Shown here piece after piece: positions 1-9,899 of a DNA stretch of 64,000 nt. The DNA is from Pseudomonadota bacterium (GTDB lineage: Bacteria; Pseudomonadota; Gammaproteobacteria; Burkholderiales; Burkholderiaceae_C), in NCBI GenBank assembly GCA_023387335.1, contig JAEWIF010000048.1, positions 1-64,000 on the forward strand, written 5' to 3'. Numbering within the stretch: position 1 is the stretch's first letter; each line of letters opens with the position of its first letter. The position numbers and the translations under genes were made by a program. The notes beneath the pieces were generated by a model that saw nothing but the letters and a program-made list of their open reading frames with translations, made no database searches and was not told where the DNA came from.

Positions 1-170
1 GCGCCGCCCCGGTGGCGGGCCCGGCCGCTCCCGCACCCGCCCCAGCCGCGGTCCCGGTGGCCCTTCCGGCCGCTCCCGCGACGGCGGCCGGCCCGAATCC
101 CTGCCTGGTCGCCACTTCCGACACCGGCGTCCGCCCCGCCGGCCGCACCCGCACCGCCGCGGCGAACTGA
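1..170 (+). CDS. C-terminal tail of a cut-off protein, probably RND efflux adaptor subunit
   Basis: An open frame enters from the left edge (first full codon at base 3) and ends at TGA 168-170, 24 bases before the RND pump gene. The visible 55 residues are a low-complexity Ala/Pro tail (runs such as APAPAPAAVP) ending TRTAAAN. No domain can be seen. The place directly upstream of an RND pump is where the periplasmic membrane-fusion adaptor is normally encoded, and Pro/Ala-rich tails are common at the end of those proteins. The assignment is an inference from position, not from any visible motif. Confidence 0.45.
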   Translation, partial: AAPVAGPAAPAPAPAAVPVALPAAPATAAGPNPCLVATSDTGVRPAGRTRTAAAN

Positions 171-194
171 TCTCCGGCGCGAAGGAGCCTTTCC

Positions 195-3100
195 ATGCAA
201 CTGCCCGAGATCGCGATCCGCCGGCCGGTGTTCGCCACCGTGCTCTCGCTGCTGGTGCTGCTGGTCGGCCTGGTCAGCTTCACGCGCCTGGCCGTGCGCG
301 AGTACCCCAAGATCGACGAGCCGATGGTGACCGTCACCACCCGCTACCCGGGCGCCTCCGCGGAGGTGATCGAGTCGCAGGTGACCAAGCCGCTGGAGGA
401 TTCCATCGCGGGCATCGACGCCGTCGACGTGCTCACCTCCATCAGCCGCGCCGAGCAGAGCCAGATCCAGGTGCGCTTCCGCCTGGAGAAGGACCCCGAC
501 GCCGCCGCGGCCGAGGTGCGCGACCGCACCTCGCGGGTGCGCGGCAAGCTGCCCGACGAGATCGACGAGCCGGTCATCGCCAAGGTCGAGGCGGACGCCT
601 TCCCGGTGATCTGGCTGGCCTTCTCCAGCGATTCGCTCACGCCGCTGCAGATCAACGACCTGATCAACCGGATCGCCAAGCCGCGGCTGCAGACCGTCAC
701 CGGCGTGGCCGACGTGCGCATCTACGGCGAGCGCAAGTACGCCATGCGGGTCTGGCTCGACCCCGGCAAGCTGGCCGGCTACCGCCTGACCACGCAGGAC
801 GTGGAGGAGGCGATCCGCCGCAGCAACCTGGAGCTGCCGGCCGGCCGCATCGAGTCCAACCAGCGCGAATTCAGCGTGACCTCGCAGACCGACCTGGTGC
901 GTCCCGCCCAGTTCGGCGAGATCGTGGTGCGCAACGTCAACGGCTTCCCCGTGAAGATCCGCGACGTGGCCCGGGTGGAGGAAGCCGCGGCCGACGAGCG
1001 CAGCCGCGTGCGCCTGAACGGCAAGACCGCGATCTCGGCCGGCGTGATCCGGCAGGCCACGGCCAACCCGCTGGACCTGGCCAACGGCGTGCGCGAGATG
1101 ATCCCCAAGCTCAAGGCCGACCTGCCCGGGGACGTCTCGATCGACATCGCGAACGACAACTCGCTCTTCATCGACCGCTCGGTCAAGAACGTCTACCGCA
1201 CGATCGCCGAGGCCATCATCCTGGTGGCGCTGGTGATCTTCGTGTTCCTTCGAACCATCCGCGCGTCGATCATCCCGATCATCACCATCCCGGTGTCGCT
1301 CATCGGCACCTTCGCGATGATGGCGCTGGCGGGTTTCTCCATCAACACGCTCACGCTGCTGGCGCTGGTGCTGGCCATCGGCCTGGTGGTGGACGACGCC
1401 ATCGTGATGCTGGAGAACATCTTCCGGCACATCGAGGAGGGGCTCGATCCGTTCTCGGCGGCGATCAAGGGCGCGCGCGAGATCGGCTTCGCGGTGATCA
1501 CCATGACGCTGACGCTGGTGGCGGTGTACGCCCCGCTGGCCTTCACGCCGGGACGCACCGGCCGCCTGTTCGTGGAGTTCGCGCTGGCGCTGGCCGGCGC
1601 GGTGGTGGTGTCGGGCTTCGTGGCGCTGACGCTCACGCCCATGATGTGTTCCAAGCTGCTGCGGCACAACCCGAACCCGACCTGGTTCGACAGCCACATG
1701 GAGCGGTGGCTGACGGCGCTGTCCAACGGCTACGAACGCACGCTGCGCTGGGTGCTGCTGGCGCGCTGGGAGCCCGAGGCCGGTTCGAACCGCTTCATGG
1801 GAACGCTGCTGCAGGCGCGCTGGCTGATCATCGGCGTGATGCTGGCTGCGGCGCTGGCCATCGCGGCGATCTGGCCGACCATGAAGTCGGAGCTCTCGCC
1901 GCTGGAGGACCGCGGCACCATCCTGGCCAGCGTGGAAGCGCCGGACGGCTCGACGCTGGACTACACCGACCGTTACGCCCAGGCGCTGGAGAAGCTCGGC
2001 CAGCCCTACAAGGAGTTCGACCGCATCTTCGCCAACGTCGGCAACCCGACGGTGTCGCAGGCGAGCGTGGTCTACCGCACCACCGACTGGGAACAGCGCG
2101 ACCGCACCACGCTGGACCTGGCGCGCGAGCTTGGCCCCAAGACCAACTCGCTGCCGGGCGTCAACGCCTTCATCATCACGCCGCCTTCACTGGGACAGCC
2201 GTTCCGCGAGCGGCCGGTCAACTTCGTCATCCAGACGTCCGACAGCTACGAGAACCTCAACGTGGTGGTCCGGCAGATGCTGGACGAGATGGCCAGGAAC
2301 CCGGGCATCGTGGCGCCCAACGTGGACCTGCGCCTGAACAAACCCGAGCTGCGCATCGAGGTCGATCGCGCGAAGGCCGCCGACATGGGCGTGGGCGTGG
2401 ACGTGGTGGCGCGGGCGCTGGAGACCATGCTGGGCGGCCGCGTCGTCACCCGCTACAAGCGCGACGCCGAGCAGTACGACGTGATCGTGCAGACCGGCGC
2501 CAGCGGCCGCACCACGCCGGAGGCCATCGAGCAGATCAACGTGCGCGGCCGCAACGACACCATGATCCCGCTGTCGGCGCTGGTGAAGGTGCGCGAGAGC
2601 GTCAGCCCGCGCGAGCTCAACCACTTCGGCCAGCGCCGCTCGGCTTCCATCACGGCCAGCCTGTCGCCCGACTACTCGCTGGGCCAGGCCCTGGCCTTCA
2701 TGGACCAGACGGCGGCCAAGGTGCTGAAGACCGGCTACACCACCGAGCTGAACGGCACCTCGCGCGAGTTCCGCAGCTCCCAGGGCGCGCTGGCCATCGT
2801 CTTCGTGCTGGCGCTGTTCTTCATCTTCCTGGTGCTGGCGGCTCAGTTCGAGAGCTTCGTCGACCCGTTCGTGATCCTGCTGTCGGTGCCGCTGTCGATG
2901 ATCGGCGCGCTGATCGCGCTCAAGTGGTCGGGCGGCTCGCTGAACGTGTACTCGCAGATCGGCCTGATCACGCTGGTGGGCCTGATCACCAAACACGGCA
3001 TCCTGATCGTGGAGTTCGCCAACCAGCTGCGCGAGCAGGGCATGGAGATGGCCGAGGCGGTGATCAAGGCGGCCTCGCAGCGCCTGCGCCCGATCCTGAT

Positions 3101-3344
3101 GACCACCGGCGCCATGGTGCTGGGCGCGCTGCCGCTGGCCATCGCGCACGGCGCCGGCGCCGAGACCCGCCAGCAGATCGGCTGGGTGATCGTGGGCGGC
3201 ATGTCGCTGGGCACGGCGCTCACCGTGTTCGTGGTGCCGACCATGTACATGCTGTTCGCGCGCAAGGAAGTGCCGGGCGCGAACAAGGCCGAGGCCCGCG
3301 AAGGCAAGCCCATCCACGGGCACCACGACCTCATCGCCAAGTAG
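195..3344 (+). CDS. RND-family multidrug efflux pump, inner-membrane subunit (HAE1 type)
   Basis: A 1049-residue inner-membrane proton/drug antiporter of the AcrB/MexB superfamily, full length for the family. It opens with the usual RND start (MQLPEIAIRRPVF), followed by a first membrane helix, the first large periplasmic loop (about residues 35-335), helices 2-6, a second loop and helices 8-12. The paired acidic residues of helix 4 that carry protons are present (GLVVDDAIVMLENI, about residues 396-409). A ribosome site AAGGAG lies 8 bases before the ATG. It would work with the adaptor ending just upstream and an outer-membrane channel not seen here. Substrates cannot be told from sequence; heavy-metal (CusA-like) function is unlikely because the protein follows the HAE1 pattern. 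Confidence 0.92.
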   Translation: MQLPEIAIRRPVFATVLSLLVLLVGLVSFTRLAVREYPKIDEPMVTVTTRYPGASAEVIESQVTKPLEDSIAGIDAVDVLTSISRAEQSQIQVRFRLEKDPDAAAAEVRDRTSRVRGKLPDEIDEPVIAKVEADAFPVIWLAFSSDSLTPLQINDLINRIAKPRLQTVTGVADVRIYGERKYAMRVWLDPGKLAGYRLTTQDVEEAIRRSNLELPAGRIESNQREFSVTSQTDLVRPAQFGEIVVRNVNGFPVKIRDVARVEEAAADERSRVRLNGKTAISAGVIRQATANPLDLANGVREMIPKLKADLPGDVSIDIANDNSLFIDRSVKNVYRTIAEAIILVALVIFVFLRTIRASIIPIITIPVSLIGTFAMMALAGFSINTLTLLALVLAIGLVVDDAIVMLENIFRHIEEGLDPFSAAIKGAREIGFAVITMTLTLVAVYAPLAFTPGRTGRLFVEFALALAGAVVVSGFVALTLTPMMCSKLLRHNPNPTWFDSHMERWLTALSNGYERTLRWVLLARWEPEAGSNRFMGTLLQARWLIIGVMLAAALAIAAIWPTMKSELSPLEDRGTILASVEAPDGSTLDYTDRYAQALEKLGQPYKEFDRIFANVGNPTVSQASVVYRTTDWEQRDRTTLDLARELGPKTNSLPGVNAFIITPPSLGQPFRERPVNFVIQTSDSYENLNVVVRQMLDEMARNPGIVAPNVDLRLNKPELRIEVDRAKAADMGVGVDVVARALETMLGGRVVTRYKRDAEQYDVIVQTGASGRTTPEAIEQINVRGRNDTMIPLSALVKVRESVSPRELNHFGQRRSASITASLSPDYSLGQALAFMDQTAAKVLKTGYTTELNGTSREFRSSQGALAIVFVLALFFIFLVLAAQFESFVDPFVILLSVPLSMIGALIALKWSGGSLNVYSQIGLITLVGLITKHGILIVEFANQLREQGMEMAEAVIKAASQRLRPILMTTGAMVLGALPLAIAHGAGAETRQQIGWVIVGGMSLGTALTVFVVPTMYMLFARKEVPGANKAEAREGKPIHGHHDLIAK

Positions 3345-3478
3345 CCGATCCGTGGCGCCGCAGCGCGGCGCCGCGCCCCCCACGGTCGCGTCGTCGCCGT
3401 CCGACAAGCGCAGCGGTGAGTCGCCGACGCGGCGTCCCGGGAGGCGCTGACGGGGTGGCTCTGCCATACCTCGGCACG

Positions 3479-3637
3479 ATGGCGCCCATGAAGATCCTTC
3501 GATTCATCCATGTGTCGTTCGCCCAAGCGTTCTACGGGTGGGCCCTGCGCGAAATTGATCCGATGCACCCGGACCTGCCCCGGCTGGTGATGCGGCGGCA
3601 GGAGCTGGCGGATCAGGCTCGGCGGATGTTCGCCTGA
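3479..3637 (+). CDS. Small hypothetical protein (52 aa)
   Basis: A 52-codon frame lies in the 315-base gap between the efflux pump and the convergent moeA. The product is MAPMKILRFIHVSFAQAFYG followed by a Trp/Leu/Asp-containing middle and a basic C-terminus (RRQELADQARRMF). An internal ATG at 3488 is an alternative start. It has a hydrophobic, amphipathic N-terminal half and no recognised domain. Unlike most open frames in this GC-rich DNA its residue mix is protein-like (Ile, Phe, Tyr, His, Met) rather than Arg/Ala/Gly-rich, which is the main reason for keeping it. Function unknown. Confidence 0.45.
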   Translation: MAPMKILRFIHVSFAQAFYGWALREIDPMHPDLPRLVMRRQELADQARRMFA

Positions 3638-3659
3638 GGCGCGCCCCGAGGCGAAAGCC

Positions 3660-4927
<1,268 letters not shown>

Positions 4928-4931
<4 letters not shown>

Positions 4932-5536
4932 CGCCGCTCCAGGTCGCGCAGTTCGGCCAGGGTGTTGGCGTTGAAGAAGGCGCGCGGGTCGTCGCCGGGG
5001 CGGTCGAAAGGCACGACCACGGTGCGGTGCCGCGCGGTCCACGCGTCGATCTTGCGGCCGCCCTCGTGCGTGAACCGCACCAGGCTCTCCAGCAACTCGC
5101 GGCGCAGCAGGCAGAACACCGGCTGGGTGCGCAGCTGGCCGTCGGTCTCGGGCCCGCTGGCCATCGCGATCTCCGCATTCTCGCGCTCGGCTGCTTCGGC
5201 CAGGCGCTGCACCAGGTCGGTGGGGAACAGCGGCGTGTCGCAGGGCACGGTGACGATCCAGGCGGTCTCGGCCTGTTCCAGGCCCATCAGGAAGCCCGCC
5301 AGCGGCCCGGCGAAGTCGGGCAGGGCGTCGGGCCACACCGGCGCGCCGAACGATTCGTAGGCCGAGAGGTTGCGATTGGCGTTGACCAGCATCTCGCCCA
5401 CCTGGGGCGACAGCCGCAGCAGGGTGTGCAGCGCGAGCGGCACACCGTTGAAGTTCTGCAGGCCCTTGTCGGCCCCGCCCATGCGCGAGCCGCGGCCGCC
5501 CGCCAGCACGATGCCGGTGATGTCTTCTCTTTGCAT
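4928..5536 (-). CDS. mobA: Molybdenum cofactor guanylyltransferase MobA
   Basis: A 202-residue nucleotidyltransferase that joins GMP from GTP to Mo-molybdopterin, giving the guanine dinucleotide cofactor used by DMSO-reductase-family enzymes. The N-terminal GTP-binding signature LAGGRGSRMGGADKGL sits at about residues 11-26, and the metal-binding VPCDTPLFP segment at about residues 95-103. Length is normal for MobA (about 190-210). It starts 15 bases after moaA ends and its stop overlaps the moeA start, so the three genes are very likely one transcript. Confidence 0.94.
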
Positions 5537-5551
5537 TCGGGTGCGGGGCCC

Positions 5552-6667
5552 TCAGCCGCCGATGTAGCTCATCTCGACGCGCTTGCGGCCGGTGCCGGAA
5601 TCGGGCGCGAGCTGGCTGCGCAGTTGCGAATAGCGGTCGGTGCGGCCCTGCCAGATGTGCCCGATGGCCGAGGCGAGTTCCTCATCGCTCGCGCCGCCGC
5701 GCAGCAGCGCGCGCAGGTCATGGCCCTGCTCGGCGAACAGGCACAGGTACAGCCGGCCTTCGGTGGACAGGCGCGCGCGGTTGCAGCTGCCGCAGAACGC
5801 CTGGGTCACGCTGCTGATCACGCCGACCTCGCCGGCGCCGTCTTCGTAGGCCCAGCGCTCGGCGGTCTCGCCGGGCGCCGTAGGCTCGAGCGCGCGCAGC
5901 GGGAAGATCTCGTGCAGGCGTTGCACCACCTGCGCCGAAGGCAGTACCTCGTCGAGCCGCCAGCCGTTGGTGGCGCCCACGTCCATGTACTCGATGTAGC
6001 GCAGCACCACGCCGGTGCCGCGGAAGTGGCGCGCCATCGGCACGATCTCGTGCTCGTTGGTGCCGCGCTTGACCACCATGTTCACCTTGATCGGGCCGAG
6101 GCCGGCGGCGTGAGCCGCTTCGATGCCCTGCAGCACCTCGGCCACCGGGAAGTCGACGTCGTTCATGCGGCGGAACACCGCGTCGTCCAGGCCGTCGAGG
6201 CTGACCGTCACGCGGCGCAGGCCGGCCTGCTTGAGGGCCGCGGCCTTGCGCGCGAGCAGCGAGCCGTTGGTGGTCAGCGCCAGTTCGACCGGCTGGCCCT
6301 CGACCGTGCGCAGCTGCGACAGCTGCTCGATCAGCACCTCGATGTTCTTGCGCAGCAGCGGCTCGCCGCCGGTGAGCCGGATCTTGTGCACGCCGTGGGC
6401 CACGAACTGCCGGGCCAGCCGCGTGATCTCCTCGAAGGTCAGCAGCTCGGCGTGCGGCAGGTACGGATAGTCCTTGCCGAACACCTCCTTGGGCATGCAG
6501 TAGCTGCAGCGGAAGTTGCAGCGGTCGGTGACGCTGATGCGCAGGTCGCGCAGCGGGCGCGACAGCGTGTCGCGCAGCTCGCCGGTGGCGGGCACGGGCG
6601 CGCTCGGCACCCGCGCCTGCAGGGCGGCGGTGCGCTGGTCTACGAGGGGAATGACGCGTTCGGCCAC
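5552..6667 (-). CDS. moaA: GTP 3',8-cyclase MoaA (radical SAM)
   Basis: A 371-residue radical-SAM enzyme catalysing the first step of Moco synthesis, rearranging GTP to (8S)-3',8-cyclo-7,8-dihydroGTP. The N-terminal [4Fe-4S] motif CNFRCSYC (Cys50, 54, 57) binds SAM. The SAM-contacting LTGGEPLLR follows, and the C-terminal second cluster motif FCGSCNRARL with a later Cys (YLCLF) binds GTP. The protein ends in the functionally important Gly-Gly (SYIGG). An N-terminal extension of about 40 residues precedes the usual LRISVTDRC start of the barrel, so a shorter start is possible. First gene of moaA-mobA-moeA. Confidence 0.95.
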   Translation of the reverse strand: MAERVIPLVDQRTAALQARVPSAPVPATGELRDTLSRPLRDLRISVTDRCNFRCSYCMPKEVFGKDYPYLPHAELLTFEEITRLARQFVAHGVHKIRLTGGEPLLRKNIEVLIEQLSQLRTVEGQPVELALTTNGSLLARKAAALKQAGLRRVTVSLDGLDDAVFRRMNDVDFPVAEVLQGIEAAHAAGLGPIKVNMVVKRGTNEHEIVPMARHFRGTGVVLRYIEYMDVGATNGWRLDEVLPSAQVVQRLHEIFPLRALEPTAPGETAERWAYEDGAGEVGVISSVTQAFCGSCNRARLSTEGRLYLCLFAEQGHDLRALLRGGASDEELASAIGHIWQGRTDRYSQLRSQLAPDSGTGRKRVEMSYIGG

Positions 6668-6711
6668 GGTCCGATTGTGCCGCAGGGGGCAACCCGCTCA
6701 GCGTTGCAGGT

Positions 6712-7473
6712 TTAGACGCAGCGGGCGCCGTCCACCTCGATGCAGACCCCGGAAATGAACGCCGCCTCGTCGCTGGAGAGGTACAGCGCGGCATTGGCGA
6801 CGTCGAGCGCGGTGGAGAAGCGGCCCAGCGGGATGGTGGCCAGGAACCTGGCGCGGCGCGCCTCGTCGACAGGGCCGCCGGCGAACTCGGCGGACAGGCC
6901 GGTGTCGGGGTTGAACACCGGGTTGATGCAGTTCACGCGGATGTTGTCCGGCCCGAACTCGGCGGCCATCGACTTGCTGGTGGTGATCACCGCGCCCTTC
7001 GAGCCGTTGTACCAGGTGAGGCCGGGGCGGGGACGCAGGCCGGCGGTGGACGCGATGTTGATGAACACGCCGCCCTTGTTGGCGCGGAACACCGGCACGG
7101 CGTGGATGGTCGCGAGGTAGATGCTCTTGACGTTGATCGCGTAGACGCGGTCGAACTCTTCCTCGTTCACTTCCAGCGCCGGACGGTTGCGGTGCGTCCA
7201 GCCGGCGTTGTTGACCATCACGTCGAGCTTGCCGTGCCGATCGACCGCGGCCTGCACCAGCGCCTTCATGTCGGCCGACTTCGTGACGTCGGCGGCGAAG
7301 AACGACGCGCGGCCGCCTTCGGCCTTGATCGCCGCCACCACCTTCTCGCCCAGCGCGGTGTTGATGTCGTTGACGATCACCTGCGCGCCTTCCTGCGCAA
7401 GGCGTTTGGCGATGCCTTCGCCGATGCCCTGGCCGGCGCCGGTGACGATGATGGATTTATCCTTGACTCGCAT
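6712..7473 (-). CDS. SDR-family dehydrogenase
   Basis: A 253-residue classical short-chain dehydrogenase/reductase with a Rossmann fold. The cofactor motif VTGAGQGIG lies at about residues 9-17, NNAG at about 86-89, and the catalytic set is Ser (NIAST) with YNGSK, where Tyr and Lys are three residues apart. The start at 7473 is supported by AGGAG a few bases upstream. It is the last gene of a three-gene minus-strand operon (PF10118 protein, aldehyde dehydrogenase, SDR) that faces a TetR regulator. It probably oxidises an alcohol or hydroxyacyl intermediate that feeds, or comes from, the adjacent aldehyde dehydrogenase. Substrate unknown. Confidence 0.85.
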   Translation of the reverse strand: MRVKDKSIIVTGAGQGIGEGIAKRLAQEGAQVIVNDINTALGEKVVAAIKAEGGRASFFAADVTKSADMKALVQAAVDRHGKLDVMVNNAGWTHRNRPALEVNEEEFDRVYAINVKSIYLATIHAVPVFRANKGGVFINIASTAGLRPRPGLTWYNGSKGAVITTSKSMAAEFGPDNIRVNCINPVFNPDTGLSAEFAGGPVDEARRARFLATIPLGRFSTALDVANAALYLSSDEAAFISGVCIEVDGARCV

Positions 7474-7508
7474 GCTGTCTCCTCGTTCGTGCGACGTGTC
7501 GTTGGTGT

Positions 7509-8942
7509 TCAGCCGTGGCGGATGGCCACGGTCTTGAGCGTGGTGAAGCCGTACAGCGCCTCGAAGCCCTTCTCGCGGCCGTAGCCCGAGGACTTCACGC
7601 CGCCGAACGGCAGCTCCACGCCGCCGCCGGCGCCGTAGTTGTTGATGAAGACCTGGCCGCTCTTCACGCGCTTGGCCATGCGCAGCTGGCGCGCGCCGTC
7701 GCGCGTCCAGATGCCGGCCACCAGGCCGAACTGGGTGGCGTTGGCCAGCTCGACGGCGTGGTCCTCGTCCTTGAAGGCCATGGCGGCCAGGACCGGGCCG
7801 AACACTTCCTCCTGCGCCAGGCGGTGCGTGACGGGAACGTCGCGCAGCAGCGTGGGCGCCTGGTAGTAGCCGGTGTCGGGCGCCTCGTCGACGATCTGCC
7901 CCTGCGCCGCCATCGGGATGTTGGCGTGCTGCGCGTCGGACAGGAAATCCCACACGCGCTGCTGCTGCGTCGCGCGGATCAGCGGGCCGACGTCCAGGTC
8001 CATCTGGGCGGGGCCGACGCGCAGGTTGGCGAAGGCGCCGCCCAGGCGGTCGAGCAGCGGTTCGTAGATCGCCTGGTGCACCAGCAGGCGCGAGCCGGCC
8101 GAGCAGGTCTGGCCGGCGTTCTGCACGATGGCGTTGATCACGGTCGGCAGCGCGGCCTCGAGATCGGCGTCCTCGAACAGGATCTGCGGGCTCTTGCCGC
8201 CCAGCTCCAGCGTCACCGGGCAATGCCGCTCGGCCGCGGCCTGCTGGATCAGCGTGCCCACGCGCGGGCTGCCGGTGAAGCTGATGTGGTCGATGCCGGG
8301 ATGGCGCGCCAGCGCATCGCCGATCTCATGGCCGTAGCCGGTGACGATGTTGATGGCGCCGGCGGGAAAGCCGCATTCGGCCGCGAGTTGCGCGACGCGG
8401 ATCAGCGACAGGCAGGCGTCCTCGGAAGGCTTGACCACGCAGACGTTGCCCGCGGCCAGCGCGCCGCCCACGCTGCGGCCGAAGATCTGCATCGGGTAGT
8501 TCCAGGGGATCACGTGGCCGGTGACGCCGTGCGGTTCGCGCCAGGTGAAGACGCTGTAGCCGTCCTGGTAGGGCAGCGTCTCGCCGTGCAGCTTGTCGCA
8601 GGCGCCGGCGTAGAACTCGAAGTAGCGCACCAGCGCCAGCGCGTCGGCGCGGGCCTGCTTGGTGGGCTTGCCGCAATCGCGCTGTTCCAGGTCGGCCAGT
8701 TCCTGCGCGTGCTCCGCGACCTTGTTCGACAGGCGCATCAGGAGGCGTCCGCGCTCGGCGGCGCTCAGGCGGCTCCAGACGCCGTCGTAGCACTGGCGCG
8801 CGGCCTGGACGGCGGCGTCCAGGTCCTCGGCGGTGCCGCGCTGGAGCTCGTCGAACGTCTGGCCGTCCGAAGGATCGATGACCGGGATGGTGCGGCCGTT
8901 GGAGGACCGCACGCCTTCATTGCCGATGTAGTGGAGCTGCAT
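7509..8942 (-). CDS. NAD(P)-dependent aldehyde dehydrogenase
   Basis: A 477-residue ALDH-superfamily enzyme oxidising an aldehyde to the acid. It has the cofactor region WNYPMQIFGRSVGGALAAGN, the catalytic glutamate in LELGGKSPQ, the nucleophilic cysteine in GQTCSAGSRL and the C-terminal EEVFGPVLA. The pattern is closest to betaine-aldehyde or gamma-glutamyl-aminobutyraldehyde type ALDHs, but the substrate cannot be assigned. An upstream ATG (8960) would add six residues. I prefer 8942 because GGAG lies 9 bases before it. The gene sits 35 bases upstream of the SDR and 41 bases downstream of the PF10118 gene. Confidence 0.9.
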   Translation of the reverse strand: MQLHYIGNEGVRSSNGRTIPVIDPSDGQTFDELQRGTAEDLDAAVQAARQCYDGVWSRLSAAERGRLLMRLSNKVAEHAQELADLEQRDCGKPTKQARADALALVRYFEFYAGACDKLHGETLPYQDGYSVFTWREPHGVTGHVIPWNYPMQIFGRSVGGALAAGNVCVVKPSEDACLSLIRVAQLAAECGFPAGAINIVTGYGHEIGDALARHPGIDHISFTGSPRVGTLIQQAAAERHCPVTLELGGKSPQILFEDADLEAALPTVINAIVQNAGQTCSAGSRLLVHQAIYEPLLDRLGGAFANLRVGPAQMDLDVGPLIRATQQQRVWDFLSDAQHANIPMAAQGQIVDEAPDTGYYQAPTLLRDVPVTHRLAQEEVFGPVLAAMAFKDEDHAVELANATQFGLVAGIWTRDGARQLRMAKRVKSGQVFINNYGAGGGVELPFGGVKSSGYGREKGFEALYGFTTLKTVAIRHG

Positions 8943-8983
8943 GCCGAGATTCTCCGACATGCGGCGATGCGAGGAAAAAAGCG

Positions 8984-9802
8984 CTAACGGCCGACCAGCG
9001 AGAACTGCGCCTGGTTGTCGGCCAGCCAGCGCTGCGAAGCCGAGCTGTCGTGCTGGCTCGGGTGGAAGTCGCGGCGCAGGTAGTCCTTCCAGGGACGGAA
9101 GGTCTGGCGCACCAGGCCGCGGCGGCCGAACAGGTAAGAGGCCGCGCTTTTCCAGGTGCCCCATTTCCAGAGCGTGCCGTCCTGGCGCAGGTTGCTGATC
9201 GTCTGGCGCACGGTGTCGCCGAGGAAGATGAGCGTGACGCGCCGGAACCAGCGCACGCGCCACTCGTGGTCGCCGCCCAGCGCCAGGTACAGGTCGAACG
9301 CAGTGCACTTGTGCTCGGACTCCTCGGCGCTGTGCCACAGCCACAGCGTGGCCAGGCGCGGGTCACGGTCGCCCAGCAGGTCGGCGTTGTGCAGCAGCCA
9401 GTCGGCCAGGAGGGCGGTGAAGTGCTCGTTGGCGGCGGTGACGGCGAGCCAGTGGCGCACGTCCACGCCTTTCAGCAGCGCCAACCGCTCGCGCGCTCGC
9501 GTCTCCCAGTGGTTCACGAGGCCGAGCTTCCCGAGGTGGGCGTTGTAGAGCGCGTGCAGGCGGCGGTGCGTGGCCTCCTGGCCGACGAAGCCCTGCACCT
9601 CGGCGCGGTGGCGCTCCTGGAGTTCGGGCGGCAGCGCCTTGAAGCCGTCGCGCACCGAGTCGATGAAGAACTGCTCGCCGACCGGAAAGCTCATCGAGAG
9701 CGCGTTGAACAAGGCCGTGCGGAAGGCGTCGCCGGCGCACCAGTGGCGGGCGATCGGCGCTTCCATGTCGACGAGGAGGCGGCGGACGACGAGGTCGGTC
9801 AT
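8984..9802 (-). CDS. Predicted metal-dependent hydrolase (PF10118/COG3687 family)
   Basis: A 272-residue, mostly helical protein of the uncharacterised 'predicted metal-dependent hydrolase' family. Metal-ligand-type Glu/His pairs typical of ferritin-like helical bundles are spaced along it: GQEATHRRLH, ANEHFTALL and AEESEHKCTAFDLY. I infer a di-metal (perhaps di-iron) active site. The start at 9802 follows the TetR-facing intergenic region. A longer start running into the operator would have a non-protein-like N-terminus. It is the first gene of the operon with an ALDH and an SDR, and is probably repressed by the divergent TetR protein through a palindrome 18 bases upstream of its ATG. Confidence 0.85.
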   Translation of the reverse strand: MTDLVVRRLLVDMEAPIARHWCAGDAFRTALFNALSMSFPVGEQFFIDSVRDGFKALPPELQERHRAEVQGFVGQEATHRRLHALYNAHLGKLGLVNHWETRARERLALLKGVDVRHWLAVTAANEHFTALLADWLLHNADLLGDRDPRLATLWLWHSAEESEHKCTAFDLYLALGGDHEWRVRWFRRVTLIFLGDTVRQTISNLRQDGTLWKWGTWKSAASYLFGRRGLVRQTFRPWKDYLRRDFHPSQHDSSASQRWLADNQAQFSLVGR

Positions 9803-9819
9803 GGTGGGGTTCGAGCAGT

Positions 9820-9835
9820 GGTACGGGCGTGTACC
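9820..9835. promoter_or_regulatory. Palindrome GGTAC-N6-GTACC, candidate TetR operator 1
   Basis: Perfect inverted repeat with arms GGTAC (9820-9824) and GTACC (9831-9835) and spacer GGGCGT, flanked by T and G. It lies 18 bases before the ATG of the PF10118 hydrolase gene. The same pattern occurs again 43 bases away (9863-9878). Its place and symmetry fit a TetR-family dimer site; binding by the adjacent TetR protein is inferred. Confidence 0.7.
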
Positions 9836-9862
9836 GGTGCCGGAATATGAGGCCTGAGGCTT

Positions 9863-9878
9863 GGTACCGTCAAGTACC
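9863..9878. promoter_or_regulatory. Palindrome GGTAC-N6-GTACC, candidate TetR operator 2
   Basis: Second copy of the palindrome: GGTAC (9863-9867), spacer CGTCAA, GTACC (9874-9878), again flanked by T and G, 21 bases before the TetR ATG. The spacers of the two copies differ while the arms are identical, as expected for protein-binding half sites. This copy would mediate autorepression of the regulator. Confidence 0.7.
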
Positions 9879-9899
9879 GAGGCCGGAGAGAATGAGGCC

